From NCBI GenBank assembly GCA_001823575.1, contig MHUW01000013.1:1-35052 (forward strand): a stretch of DNA of 35,052 nucleotides, written 5' to 3'. The stretch comes from Candidatus Yonathbacteria bacterium RIFCSPLOWO2_01_FULL_47_33b (GTDB lineage: Bacteria > Patescibacteriota > Minisyncoccia > Phycocordibacterales > UBA1550). The notes beneath the pieces were generated by a model. That model ran no database searches. It saw only the letters and a program-made list of their open reading frames with translations, and had not been told where the DNA came from. Made by a program: the position numbers and the translations under genes. Positions 7,102-14,528 of this stretch are shown here, piece by piece; the stretch's first letter is position 1, and every line of letters starts with the position of its first letter.

Positions 7102-8031
7102 ATGCTCTGGATAACCATAAAAAGAATCATCAAGGCGGGCTTCGTGAGCTTTTGGCGCAATGGTAGCGTCTCGCTTTCCGCAGTCTTTGTGATGGTCATT
7201 GCTCTTTTTATGATTGGTTCGACACTGCTCCTTACGGCGTTCCTTGGTACGGCGCTCCGGGACTTGCAGGACAAGATTGATATCAATATCTATCTTTCTA
7301 TTACCGCACCCGAGAACTCCATTTTCGATCTCAAGAGCAGAATTGAAGCACTTCCTGAAGTAAAAGCAGTTACCTATATTTCTCGTGAGCAGGCACTTGA
7401 GACATTCCGTGTTCGCCACGAAAATGACCACCGTATCATTCAGGCGCTCGACGAGGTAGGTACGAACCCTCTGACGGCCGTCCTGACCGTAAAGGCAAAG
7501 GAGCCCGCACAATACGAGGGCATCGCAAAGTTCCTTGAGAACAAATCCTCTCTTGCCCCTGACTCACTCTCTATCGTTTCAAAGGTTAACTACAACGACA
7601 ACAAAGTTGCTATCGAGCGCCTCTCGCGCATTATGGCTGGCGTGAAAAAGCTTGGCGGTATTATCACCGTGGTTTTGATTGGTATTTCAATTCTCATCAC
7701 CTTTAACACCATTCGCCTCGCTATCTTTATCGCACGTGATGAGATTAGTGTCATGCGTCTTGTGGGGGGTAGCAACGAATACATCCGTGGACCGTTTGTG
7801 GTTGAGGGTATGATATATGGTCTCGTGTCGGGGCTTCTGACCGTTATTTTGTTCTACCCGATAACCTATTGGCTCAAGGCTACCACCGAAGGCTTTTATG
7901 GTGGTATCGACCTCTTGCACTATTTTGTCGCAAACTTCATTCAGATATTCTTTATCATTATGCTCTCGGGTATCGCCCTGGGTGCCGTGTCCAGTTATTT
8001 AGCAGTGCGCAAGTATTTATCAACGAGGTAA
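7102..8031 (+). CDS. ftsX: Cell division permease-like protein FtsX
   Basis: 309 aa with FtsX layout: N-terminal membrane segment near 20-45 (SAVFVMVIALFMIGSTLLL), an extracytoplasmic domain with the YISREQALETFR motif, then three C-terminal membrane helices (around 185-205, 235-255, 280-300). It forms the membrane part of FtsEX. No Shine-Dalgarno is visible before ATG 7102. The pair is normally nearly contiguous; here a repeat insert with its own -10 box lies between. Confidence 0.94.
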   Translation: MLWITIKRIIKAGFVSFWRNGSVSLSAVFVMVIALFMIGSTLLLTAFLGTALRDLQDKIDINIYLSITAPENSIFDLKSRIEALPEVKAVTYISREQALETFRVRHENDHRIIQALDEVGTNPLTAVLTVKAKEPAQYEGIAKFLENKSSLAPDSLSIVSKVNYNDNKVAIERLSRIMAGVKKLGGIITVVLIGISILITFNTIRLAIFIARDEISVMRLVGGSNEYIRGPFVVEGMIYGLVSGLLTVILFYPITYWLKATTEGFYGGIDLLHYFVANFIQIFFIIMLSGIALGAVSSYLAVRKYLSTR

Positions 8032-8065
8032 AAAAGATAACAAGCAAGGCGACATCAGATTTTTT

Positions 8066-8207
8066 ACCCAGTTAAATGATTTCAAATTATTAGTTTAGTT
8101 ACATTTTATGACAAAATCACACAAACGCAATAAAAAATTCTCAGTAGGTTTAACAGAGAATTTGAAATCACGATTTGAGGAGCTCCTCAAATCGTATTTA
8201 ACCGGGT
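8066..8207. repeat. Nested palindromes in the pyrG upstream region
   Basis: A 23-nt arm (8066-8088, starting ACCCAGTTAAATG) pairs with AATTTGAAATCA (8159-8170) and TTTAACCGGGT (8197-8207). A perfect 24-nt palindrome made of CGATTTGAGGAG and its complement (8171-8194) interrupts the right arm. A smaller pair, AAATTCTC (8135-8142) and GAGAATTT (8156-8163), sits inside. There is no U tract. It could be a pyrG leader structure or an element nested in an older inverted repeat. Confidence 0.7.
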
Positions 8208-8249
8208 GTAGTTTTACTAAGTTCGCTTCGCTCACTAAGAAAAATTAAC

Positions 8250-9902
8250 ATGAAAAAAACACGTAAGTATATTTTTGTGGTGGGTGGTGTGATTTCCGGT
8301 GTCGGCAAAGGCATCACGACTTCATCCCTCGGCAAAATACTCCAGTCACATGGCTACCGCGTGACCGCCATGAAGATTGACCCGTACGTAAATGTTGACG
8401 CGGGTACTATGAACCCCACCGAGCACGGCGAGGTTTTTGTTTTAAAAGATGGCGACGAGACGGATCAGGACATGGGCAACTACGAGCGCTTCCTCGGCGC
8501 CTCGCTTACCCGTGACAACTATATGACGACCGGCCGTGTGTATCAGTCGGTTATCGAAAAGGAACGCGCTCTCGCGTACAAAGGCAAATGCGTGCAGGTG
8601 GTGCCGCATATTCCGTACGAGGTCATCGAGCGCATCGAGCGCGCGGGAGACAAGGCAAATGCCGAGATTGTCATCATTGAAGTTGGTGGGACGGTTGGTG
8701 AGTACGAGAACATTCTCTTTATCGAGACCGCGCGTATGCTCAAGATTAAAAAACCTGACGACGTGCTCTTTGTGATGGTGTCATATCTTCCGACGCCAGC
8801 AAAGGTGGGTGAGATGAAGACCAAACCAACCCAGCATGCGGTACGTGCACTCAACAGTACCGGTATCCAGCCTGACTTTATTATCGCGCGCTCCGATGTT
8901 GCCCTTGATAACAAGCGCAAAGAAAAACTCGCGCTTTTTTGTAATGTGCTCCCCGAGAGTGTGATTTCAGCGCCTGACGTCGATAGTGTATACGATGTCC
9001 CAGGCAATTTCGAAAAGGACAAGCTCGGTGAAAAAGTTTTGAAACGTCTCAAGCTCAAGAGTCGTGGCAAGACCGAAGGATGGAAAGAGTGGGAGAGTTT
9101 TGTACGCAAGGCACACAAAGCAGAGGATGAGGTACGTATCGCGGTTGTCGGCAAGTATTTCGACACGGGAGATTTTGTCCTCTCGGATTCGTATCTCTCG
9201 GTTATCGAGGCGCTCAAGTACTCGGCAATCCACCAAGGTAAAAAAGCAAAACTCGTGTGGCTCTCTGCGGTGGATTATGAGGGCAAGAACCCGCCCCTTG
9301 CTGAACTCATTGGGTTTGACGGCATTCTTGTTCCAGGCGGTTTTGGGACACGTGGCATCGAGGGAATATTGAACGTCATTCGTTTTGCGCGTGAACACAA
9401 GATTCCGTACTTCGGTATCTGCTATGGTATGCAGCTCGCCGTCATCGAGTACGCCCGCAACGTCCTCGGACTCAAGGATGCAACCTCGCGCGAGATAAAT
9501 CCAAAATCAAAAAATCTTGTCATCGACATTATGGAATCGCAAAAAGAAATTATTGCGAAAGCAAAGATGGGGAACAGTATGCGTCTCGGTACCTACACCG
9601 CAGCTTTGAAGAAAGGGACAATTGCTCGTGCCGCATACGGTGCTGACAGTGTCGAAGAGCGTCACCGTCACCGCTTTGAGGTGAATAATGCGTACGTTGC
9701 AGATCTTGAAAAAGCAGGCCTGGTGTTCTCTGGCACCTCACCTGATGGACACCTCATGGAGATTGTCGAGCTTCCACAAAAGGAGCACCCATTTTTCCTC
9801 GGCACACAATTCCACCCCGAGTTCCAAGCGAACCCTCTTCGTCCACACCCTGTCTTCAGCGCCTTCATCAAAGCAGCTATCACGCGCAGTAAGGGAAAGT
9901 AG
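8250..9902 (+). CDS. pyrG: CTP synthase
   Basis: 550 aa, full length for PyrG, which aminates UTP to CTP using ATP and glutamine. The N-terminal synthetase domain starts KYIFVVGGVISGVGKGI and has KIDPYVNVDAGTM. The C-terminal class I glutamine amidotransferase domain has the nucleophile in GICYGMQ and the His-Glu pair in QFHPEFQ. It is preceded by a 218-nt non-coding stretch with nested palindromes. A NYN-domain gene follows six bases after the stop, so the two may be co-transcribed. Confidence 0.98.
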   Translation: MKKTRKYIFVVGGVISGVGKGITTSSLGKILQSHGYRVTAMKIDPYVNVDAGTMNPTEHGEVFVLKDGDETDQDMGNYERFLGASLTRDNYMTTGRVYQSVIEKERALAYKGKCVQVVPHIPYEVIERIERAGDKANAEIVIIEVGGTVGEYENILFIETARMLKIKKPDDVLFVMVSYLPTPAKVGEMKTKPTQHAVRALNSTGIQPDFIIARSDVALDNKRKEKLALFCNVLPESVISAPDVDSVYDVPGNFEKDKLGEKVLKRLKLKSRGKTEGWKEWESFVRKAHKAEDEVRIAVVGKYFDTGDFVLSDSYLSVIEALKYSAIHQGKKAKLVWLSAVDYEGKNPPLAELIGFDGILVPGGFGTRGIEGILNVIRFAREHKIPYFGICYGMQLAVIEYARNVLGLKDATSREINPKSKNLVIDIMESQKEIIAKAKMGNSMRLGTYTAALKKGTIARAAYGADSVEERHRHRFEVNNAYVADLEKAGLVFSGTSPDGHLMEIVELPQKEHPFFLGTQFHPEFQANPLRPHPVFSAFIKAAITRSKGK

Positions 9903-9908
9903 GGTTTT

Positions 9909-10412
9909 ATGAAAAAACTCGAAAACAATTACGCGTTCATTGATAGTCAAAATGTAAACCTAAGCGTTCAGTCGTTGGGATGGAAACTTGATTTTGCCCG
10001 ATTCCGCGTCTATCTTGCGGAAAAGTACGGAGTAACGAAAGCATTCCTTTTTATAGGGTACGTAGAAGGAAATAATGACCTATATATGTCCCTACAAGCG
10101 GCAGGTTTTATTTGTGTGTTTAAACCGACTCTTGCCTACAAGGACGGGACAACAAAAGGAAACTGCGATGCCGAGCTTGTGTTGCAAGCAATGATTGAAT
10201 ATCCGAATTACGACAAAGCGGTTATTGTTACAGGGGATGGAGATTTTTATTGTCTTGTGAAATACTTGCTTGAGCACAGCAAGCTTAAGAGGGTTTTAAT
10301 TCCTAATATCTTTAAATATTCAGCACTTCTTAAGAAATTTGGGAAAAGCCAGCTTAGTTTTATGAATGACCTTAAAGAGAAATTGGAGTATAAAAAGAAA
10401 AGGACCCCGTAG
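9909..10412 (+). CDS. NYN-domain (LabA/DUF88-like) putative ribonuclease
   Basis: 167 aa. A PIN-like NYN fold is indicated by YAFIDSQNVN at the N-terminus (first acidic residue), KGNCDAELVLQAM in the middle and VIVTGDGDF near residue 95, giving the conserved Asp cluster that binds metal. Family members are predicted single-strand RNases. It starts six bases after pyrG and is closed by the terminator at 10405, so it is probably the last gene of a pyrG operon. The substrate is unknown. Confidence 0.88.
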   Translation: MKKLENNYAFIDSQNVNLSVQSLGWKLDFARFRVYLAEKYGVTKAFLFIGYVEGNNDLYMSLQAAGFICVFKPTLAYKDGTTKGNCDAELVLQAMIEYPNYDKAVIVTGDGDFYCLVKYLLEHSKLKRVLIPNIFKYSALLKKFGKSQLSFMNDLKEKLEYKKKRTP

Positions 10413-10437
10413 GGACGGAACCCTACGGGGGACTTTT
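10405..10437 (+). terminator. Terminator after the NYN gene
   Basis: CCCCGTAGGG, 6-nt loop, CCCTACGGGG, then GACTTTT. The stem is strong and the U tract short; the hairpin overlaps the last codons of the gene. Confidence 0.75.
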
Positions 10438-10496
10438 CGTGGTGATACATTGTATATTACCAATCCACATCATTTTGTCAATCGTAATTCAGCCAT

Positions 10497-10817
10497 ATGG
10501 TAAAAACACACGTCAACGAACGGGGGTCGCACACGACGGTCATTGAAGGCTCTCGAGATATTTTGAAGTTGTTCAATAAGGCGGGGGTGCAGGTTTCGCC
10601 GGGTATTATTGAGGCGAACGTCAAGGCAAAGGGGAGGAGCGTAAAGCTCAAAAAGCTCAACAATGAGACCTTCGAAATGGTCGTTGTGGTAAAGAGTAGC
10701 AAGCAGACCTTTAAGGTATACGGCAACGACCAGAAAGGCATCACCAGCGTCATCCAGGGGCTCAAGGGGGCCGGTTGGAACGTCCAAGACACGATGGACC
10801 TCTCAGGTACAGACTAG
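10497..10817 (+). CDS. Small conserved protein, possibly DUF2103-like
   Basis: 106 aa, basic, no membrane segment. SHTTVIEGSRDIL near the N-terminus, VSPGIIEA in the middle and a C-terminal beta-rich half ending KGITSVIQGLKGAGW. The His/Thr start and SPGxI motif loosely recall DUF2103 predicted metal-binding proteins, but I am not sure of the family. It stands alone between a terminator and tRNA-Gln. Confidence 0.6.
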   Translation: MVKTHVNERGSHTTVIEGSRDILKLFNKAGVQVSPGIIEANVKAKGRSVKLKKLNNETFEMVVVVKSSKQTFKVYGNDQKGITSVIQGLKGAGWNVQDTMDLSGTD

Positions 10818-10893
10818 GCTCTATTTTAGCCCGCGTATTGAAATAGTAGGCCGTTTTTGCTACTATCCCTAAGTACTGATTTAGTACGTATTT

Positions 10894-10964
10894 TGCGGGA
10901 TCGTCTAATGGTAGGACACATCCCTCTGGAGGATGTTATCTTGGTTCGAATCCAGGTCCCGCAG
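10894..10964 (+). tRNA. tRNA-Gln (anticodon CUG)
   Basis: 71 nt. Acceptor TGCGGGA pairs with TCCCGCA and the discriminator is G. The D arm has GTC/GAC, the anticodon stem is CATCC/GGATG with loop CTCTGGA (anticodon CTG, decoding CAG), and the T arm is CTTGG/CCAGG with TTCGAAT. The U1-A72 end is typical of tRNA-Gln. CCA is not encoded. The 3' end runs straight into the inverted repeat of the GIY-YIG element. Confidence 0.95.
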
Positions 10965-11329
10965 CACTTCGACAGGCTCAGTGCCTAAAATTCTACAATG
11001 GGTTATTTTGTATATATTCTTCTTTGCAATCAGAAAACTTTTTATACAGGGAGCACCGATAATCTAGAAAGGAGAATCAAGGAACATAAAAGCAAAAAAT
11101 CATTTTACACGAAACAGTTTTCTGATATCGAGCTCGTTTACCAAGAGACATGCAAAGGAAAAATGGAAGCTGAGAAGAGAGAGTTTCAGATAAAGGGATG
11201 GAGTGCCGCAAAGAAGAGAGCTCTTATTGGTGGCAACAAGGAACTACTTAAGAAACTAAGTAAAAGCACTGAGTCTGTCGACGTACTGTGATAGAACAGT
11301 GGTGAGCTTGTCGAACCAGTCCCGCAGCT
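10964..11329. mobile_element. GIY-YIG mini-element inserted at the tRNA-Gln 3' end
   Basis: Left boundary: GCACTTCGACAGGCTCAGTGC (10964-10984), immediately after the tRNA. Right boundary: the inverted copy CACTGAGTCTGTCGA (11267-11281), then a second partial copy GGTGAGCTTGTCGAA (11301-11315). Next, at 11316-11329, comes CCAGTCCCGCAGCT, a near-copy of the tRNA 3' end CCAGGTCCCGCAGCA (10952-10966). The duplicated tRNA end looks like a target duplication or attachment-site repeat. Confidence 0.65.
10998..11291 (+). CDS. GIY-YIG nuclease domain protein (URI type)
   Basis: 97 aa. The motif appears as YFVYILLC then FYTGSTDNLERRIKEH, with the metal-binding Glu in EAEKREFQIKGW; this is the single-domain UvrC/intron-endonuclease family. 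The last codons are formed by the right-hand inverted repeat, so the repeat and the gene evolved together or the repeat was captured. Biochemical role unknown; a nicking role in spread of the flanking repeats is an inference. Confidence 0.88.
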   Translation: MGYFVYILLCNQKTFYTGSTDNLERRIKEHKSKKSFYTKQFSDIELVYQETCKGKMEAEKREFQIKGWSAAKKRALIGGNKELLKKLSKSTESVDVL

Positions 11330-11350
11330 GAATTTAAGTTTTTTGCTCGA

Positions 11351-11377
11351 CCCAGTAGGTCATTCTGGTGAATGAGA
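11351..11377. repeat. 27-nt hairpin repeat, copy 2
   Basis: CCCAGTAGGTCATTCTG then GTGAATGAGA; one mismatch to the copy at 2770-2796, upstream of the DGR template. Confidence 0.75.
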
Positions 11378-11460
11378 AGCGTTCCTATACAAAAAAGCTA
11401 AAAATCGCGTCGCAGTGTCTCGCCTAGAGACGCAAGACGTGAACTAGGTAAAGGAGCAAA

Positions 11461-11496
11461 AATCACACCAGGAATGAGAACATTTCTGGTGTGATT
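11461..11496. other. 36-nt hairpin with 16-bp stem
   Basis: AATCACACCAGGAATG and CATTTCTGGTGTGATT pair fully (one G-U) around an AGAA loop. There is no clean U tract, so it is not a standard terminator. It could be a processed RNA hairpin or the end of a mobile element. Confidence 0.7.
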
Positions 11497-11601
11497 AGAA
11501 TTAAAAAATTACCAAGTAGTAAAGAGACCACCCGGTAATACTAAGTTGGTACTAACTAAAACGTTTATAGGGTATAATAATACTGAAAGGTATTTAAAAA
11601 T

Positions 11602-12246
11602 ATGGAAAATATAAACATTACAAAAGAGGCTTCTGTTGCAAGTCAGCCTCAAGTGCCAGTAGTATCTTTAGTAAAAGAGCAGGCTATTGCTCCAAACTTG
11701 ATAAATATTCAAATCGGTGGGACCGAAGCGTTGTTGGGTAGCGCTGCGGTTCTCATTGCTGTCGGCGTTGCATGGGGGACCCTCAAGACTCTTGTTTCTG
11801 GTGTTAAAAATACTCTAGATAAAGAAGTTGCTCCTGATTTAAAAAACATAAGAGAAAGATTTGGGATTGTTGAGGATAGGGTTGAAACTTTGTGGAAGGA
11901 CAAATTAGCTCCCGCAAACTCACCAAGGCAATTAAACGAAAAAGGGAGCAATATTTTGGTTGGTAGTGGTATCAAAGAGATTGTCGATGAGAAAAAGGAA
12001 AAACTCCTAGAGCTTGTTAGGGCAAAAAATGTAAAAAACGCATATGATGCAGAAGAGGCAATAGAACAAGTTATGATGGAACTTCCCGATCATTGCCCCG
12101 ATATCGTAGATAGATTAAAGAGCGGAGCGTTTAAAGTTGGTGCCGATATAGGCGGACTACTTTTTGTTGGAAGTATTTATTTAAGAAATCAAATATTTGT
12201 TGATTTAGGGTTTAGTCTTGACGACCTCGATAGACCCAAAAATTAA
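11602..12246 (+). CDS. Hypothetical protein with one or two membrane segments
   Basis: 214 aa, not recognised. A hydrophobic segment near 45-65 (EALLGSAAVLIAVGVAWGTL) is followed by a charged, probably coiled helical part and a second moderately hydrophobic stretch near 180-195 (IGGLLFVGSIYL). RBS-like GAAAGG precedes the ATG. First gene of the AT-rich block after tRNA-Gln; neighbours are also small membrane proteins of no known family. Confidence 0.7.
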   Translation: MENINITKEASVASQPQVPVVSLVKEQAIAPNLINIQIGGTEALLGSAAVLIAVGVAWGTLKTLVSGVKNTLDKEVAPDLKNIRERFGIVEDRVETLWKDKLAPANSPRQLNEKGSNILVGSGIKEIVDEKKEKLLELVRAKNVKNAYDAEEAIEQVMMELPDHCPDIVDRLKSGAFKVGADIGGLLFVGSIYLRNQIFVDLGFSLDDLDRPKN

Positions 12247-12345
12247 TTTATTATTGCCACCTTTGTATGAATGAAAAACCTCCTTGCATGAAATTGAAAG
12301 GTCTCTAGTTCAGCTTTTTTTGACAAAAGCATATTATATATATTT

Positions 12346-12612
12346 ATGAACCCACACATTAGAGAAATATTTCGATATTCAATACTCGCACTTGCTGGGT
12401 ATATTCTTATATATAAAAATTTATGGGATTATTTACCATATTTTGTTATTGCAACTTTTCTTTTTGTGGCAGCGGAAGCTTTTTTCTATGGTGGCAGCAC
12501 TAATCATGAAATAAAATGTCGTGCTACTAATATTAAAATCATTTACTCGTGGGGTATTCTGGGGGTACTGATTGTTGTTGTTTATTTTTTGGGTGGTTTT
12601 AGTAATCTGTAA
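12346..12612 (+). CDS. Hypothetical small membrane protein
   Basis: 88 aa with three likely membrane helices (about 12-26, 32-48 and 63-83) and few charged residues. Not recognised. Visibly AT-rich. It ends 20 nt before the next gene; the two are probably co-transcribed. Confidence 0.6.
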   Translation: MNPHIREIFRYSILALAGYILIYKNLWDYLPYFVIATFLFVAAEAFFYGGSTNHEIKCRATNIKIIYSWGILGVLIVVVYFLGGFSNL

Positions 12613-12632
12613 ATTTGAGCTTATATAAAAAT

Positions 12633-12941
12633 ATGAAATTTAATTTAAAAGAAGATCTTAGAAAAACTTTTAAAATTGGGTCTACTGATTTTAAATCGGC
12701 AATAATGGGTATTGTGATACTTTTGATTAGCTTAGTTCTGTTGAGTGGGTTGCTTATCGTGTGGAATTCATTTGGTGAACCAAAATCACAGTACAATTAT
12801 GAGATTTGTACAAAAGGGATTTTATCAAATTGTGTTAAAGTAGATAGATATAATATAAATTCTGCTGGAACTTGTGTTAGGTATTGGGGCGAAAAAGAGG
12901 GTACTTTATGTAAGGAATTCTACATAGAAGAAAATAAATAA
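12633..12941 (+). CDS. Hypothetical single-pass membrane protein
   Basis: About 102 aa from ATG 12633; the ORF track starts at TTG 12615, which I think is less likely. A short cytoplasmic start is followed by a membrane helix (IMGIVILLISLVLLSGLLIVW), then a ~50-residue extracellular part with four cysteines (EICTKG, SNCVK, GTCVRY, GTLCKE), suggesting two disulfides. Not recognised. Confidence 0.6.
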   Translation: MKFNLKEDLRKTFKIGSTDFKSAIMGIVILLISLVLLSGLLIVWNSFGEPKSQYNYEICTKGILSNCVKVDRYNINSAGTCVRYWGEKEGTLCKEFYIEENK

Positions 12942-13038
12942 TAGCGAACATAACAGTTGGTTGAGTAATAGAAAATAAAAATTGCCCCTTTCGTCTAGGG
13001 TGTTTTTGTGGTATGGTTGTGGTGACTAAAGCAAAAAT

Positions 13039-13785
13039 ATGAATGATTTTACTAGATCTTTAAGTGATTGGTTTAAAGAAAAGACGAGCAGTTCCTTGTA
13101 TTTTACTTATTTTATTTTCGTTGTTGCTTGGAATTGGGAAACTTTCTATACACTGTTCTTTGAAGACGCCGCACTTTTTAAGTCACCTCGAATTGAATAT
13201 ATTTCAGCTAATTTAAAATTAAATATTTGCACTGAATTTTGGTGCGGACCCCTGGCAGATTTTATAACAAATAGTGTGTGGCACATTGGAGTTCCTGCTA
13301 TGCTCACCTTTTTTGCGGTAAAATATTTTCCTCAAATTAATGCTTGGGCGCATGGAATTGAAGTAAAAAATTACTTTGAAAGAAGACGTGCTTATGATAC
13401 TGAGAGGGTTGCTTATGAAGAGGGGCTAACCATTGCTTTAATGGCTGAAGCAGAACAAAAACAAAAACAAAAAACAGTAAAGGAGTTTATTCAAAAAGCA
13501 CAAACACAAGAAGAAAAATGGGATTTTGAGTTTCAGAAAATTGATGAGGAAGATACGCGGGCGATCCAAAATGGCTTTCAATGTGTTTATGAAAAAAATG
13601 GATATGTTACAACAAATGCATCACAAGCAATTAATACTACTTTTAAATACATTCCCCACGGATTATATGGGCGCCTTGATTCTCTTGGTTTAATAAAGAG
13701 GGTTGAGGGTAGTTCAGGCAGAATAGAGTTTACTGAAAAAGGGAAATATTTTATACGACAATTGCAAAAACAAAAGAAACTGTAA
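13039..13785 (+). CDS. Hypothetical membrane protein with C-terminal winged-helix-like region
   Basis: 248 aa. Two hydrophobic segments lie near 20-40 (LYFTYFIFVVAWNWETFYTL) and 82-98. A long charged helix (EAEQKQKQKTVKEF) follows, then a ~65-residue C-terminal domain ending RLDSLGLIKRVEGSSGRIEFTEKGKYFI, which has the helix-plus-beta-wing look of a wHTH. Family not recognised; membrane-anchored signalling or DNA binding is only a guess. Last of the AT-rich hypotheticals. Confidence 0.6.
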   Translation: MNDFTRSLSDWFKEKTSSSLYFTYFIFVVAWNWETFYTLFFEDAALFKSPRIEYISANLKLNICTEFWCGPLADFITNSVWHIGVPAMLTFFAVKYFPQINAWAHGIEVKNYFERRRAYDTERVAYEEGLTIALMAEAEQKQKQKTVKEFIQKAQTQEEKWDFEFQKIDEEDTRAIQNGFQCVYEKNGYVTTNASQAINTTFKYIPHGLYGRLDSLGLIKRVEGSSGRIEFTEKGKYFIRQLQKQKKL

Positions 13786-13938
13786 GTGTTGACAGTACCC
13801 CCAGGGTGAGTTCTTGGGAAAATTTGTACGTGGTGTAATTTTTAAGGCAACAAAACCCCGACCTTTGTAAAAGGTATCGTGGTACAATGAATCCCAGATG
13901 ATGTTTGTTTGATATTAAATTTTTAACAAAACAAAACT

Positions 13939-14403
13939 ATGAATAAAGTGACGGTTACAGCGACAGCATTGCGTATGCTCTTGGGGTGGCTTATGTTTTT
14001 TGCGGGGATTGAAAAGGTGCTCAATCCTGAGTGGACCGCACAAGGTTTTCTTTTGGGTGCGAAAACGTTTGCAGGTTTTTATGCGTGGTTCGCGCTCCCT
14101 ATGAATACATGGTGGGTGGACCCTTTGAATGCGTGGGGGATTACGCTTGTTGGTGTGGCGCTCTTGCTTGGTATCGCCATACGCCCCGCTGCGTGGGCTG
14201 GCGCAGTGCTGATGATTCTCTATTATTTCCCACAAAATGTTTTTCCTGCAGTACCGCACGGCTACATCGTTGAGGAACACATTATTTATGCAGCGGCTAT
14301 GATATTTATCGCAGTTTTCGCCCCAGCCCAGCATTTTGGCCTAGGCAAAATGCTCCGCGGTACATTCCTCGGACGGTTGCCGGTGGTCGGGCCGATGCTG
14401 TAG
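13939..14403 (+). CDS. DoxX-like membrane protein
   Basis: 154 aa, four membrane helices. The start TALRMLLGWLMFFAGIEKVLNPEW is characteristic of DoxX/TQO small-subunit-like proteins; later helices include GITLVGVALLLGIAIRPAAW. The exact role in CPR bacteria is not established. It is closed by a strong terminator. Base composition returns to that of the housekeeping genes. Confidence 0.85.
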   Translation: MNKVTVTATALRMLLGWLMFFAGIEKVLNPEWTAQGFLLGAKTFAGFYAWFALPMNTWWVDPLNAWGITLVGVALLLGIAIRPAAWAGAVLMILYYFPQNVFPAVPHGYIVEEHIIYAAAMIFIAVFAPAQHFGLGKMLRGTFLGRLPVVGPML

Positions 14404-14411
14404 TTTCCGCC

Positions 14412-14446
14412 GTAAAAAACACCCTCTTTAAGGGGGTGTTTTTTAC
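14412..14446. terminator. Bidirectional terminator after DoxX
   Basis: A-rich arm then ACACCCTC, TTTAA loop, GGGGGTGT and a T run. Works for either strand. Confidence 0.9.
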
Positions 14447-14528
14447 ATAAAGGTGTGCTAGTGTTGACTGAAAGATGGCTACGAGTCTCAATTGATATTG
14501 TGGCGTGCTTAAGGAATAAATATTATTT

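Larger units (their letters stand above)
11330..11601. other. Structured non-coding stretch after the GIY-YIG element
   Basis: No gene. It contains the second copy of the 27-nt repeat (11351-11377), a small hairpin GTCTC/GAGAC (11417-11431) and a long hairpin at 11461-11496. Confidence 0.6.

Noticed and set aside
8543-9217. 224-aa minus-strand ORF inside pyrG
   Set aside because: Shadow of the pyrG coding frame; Ser/Arg-rich low-information translation.
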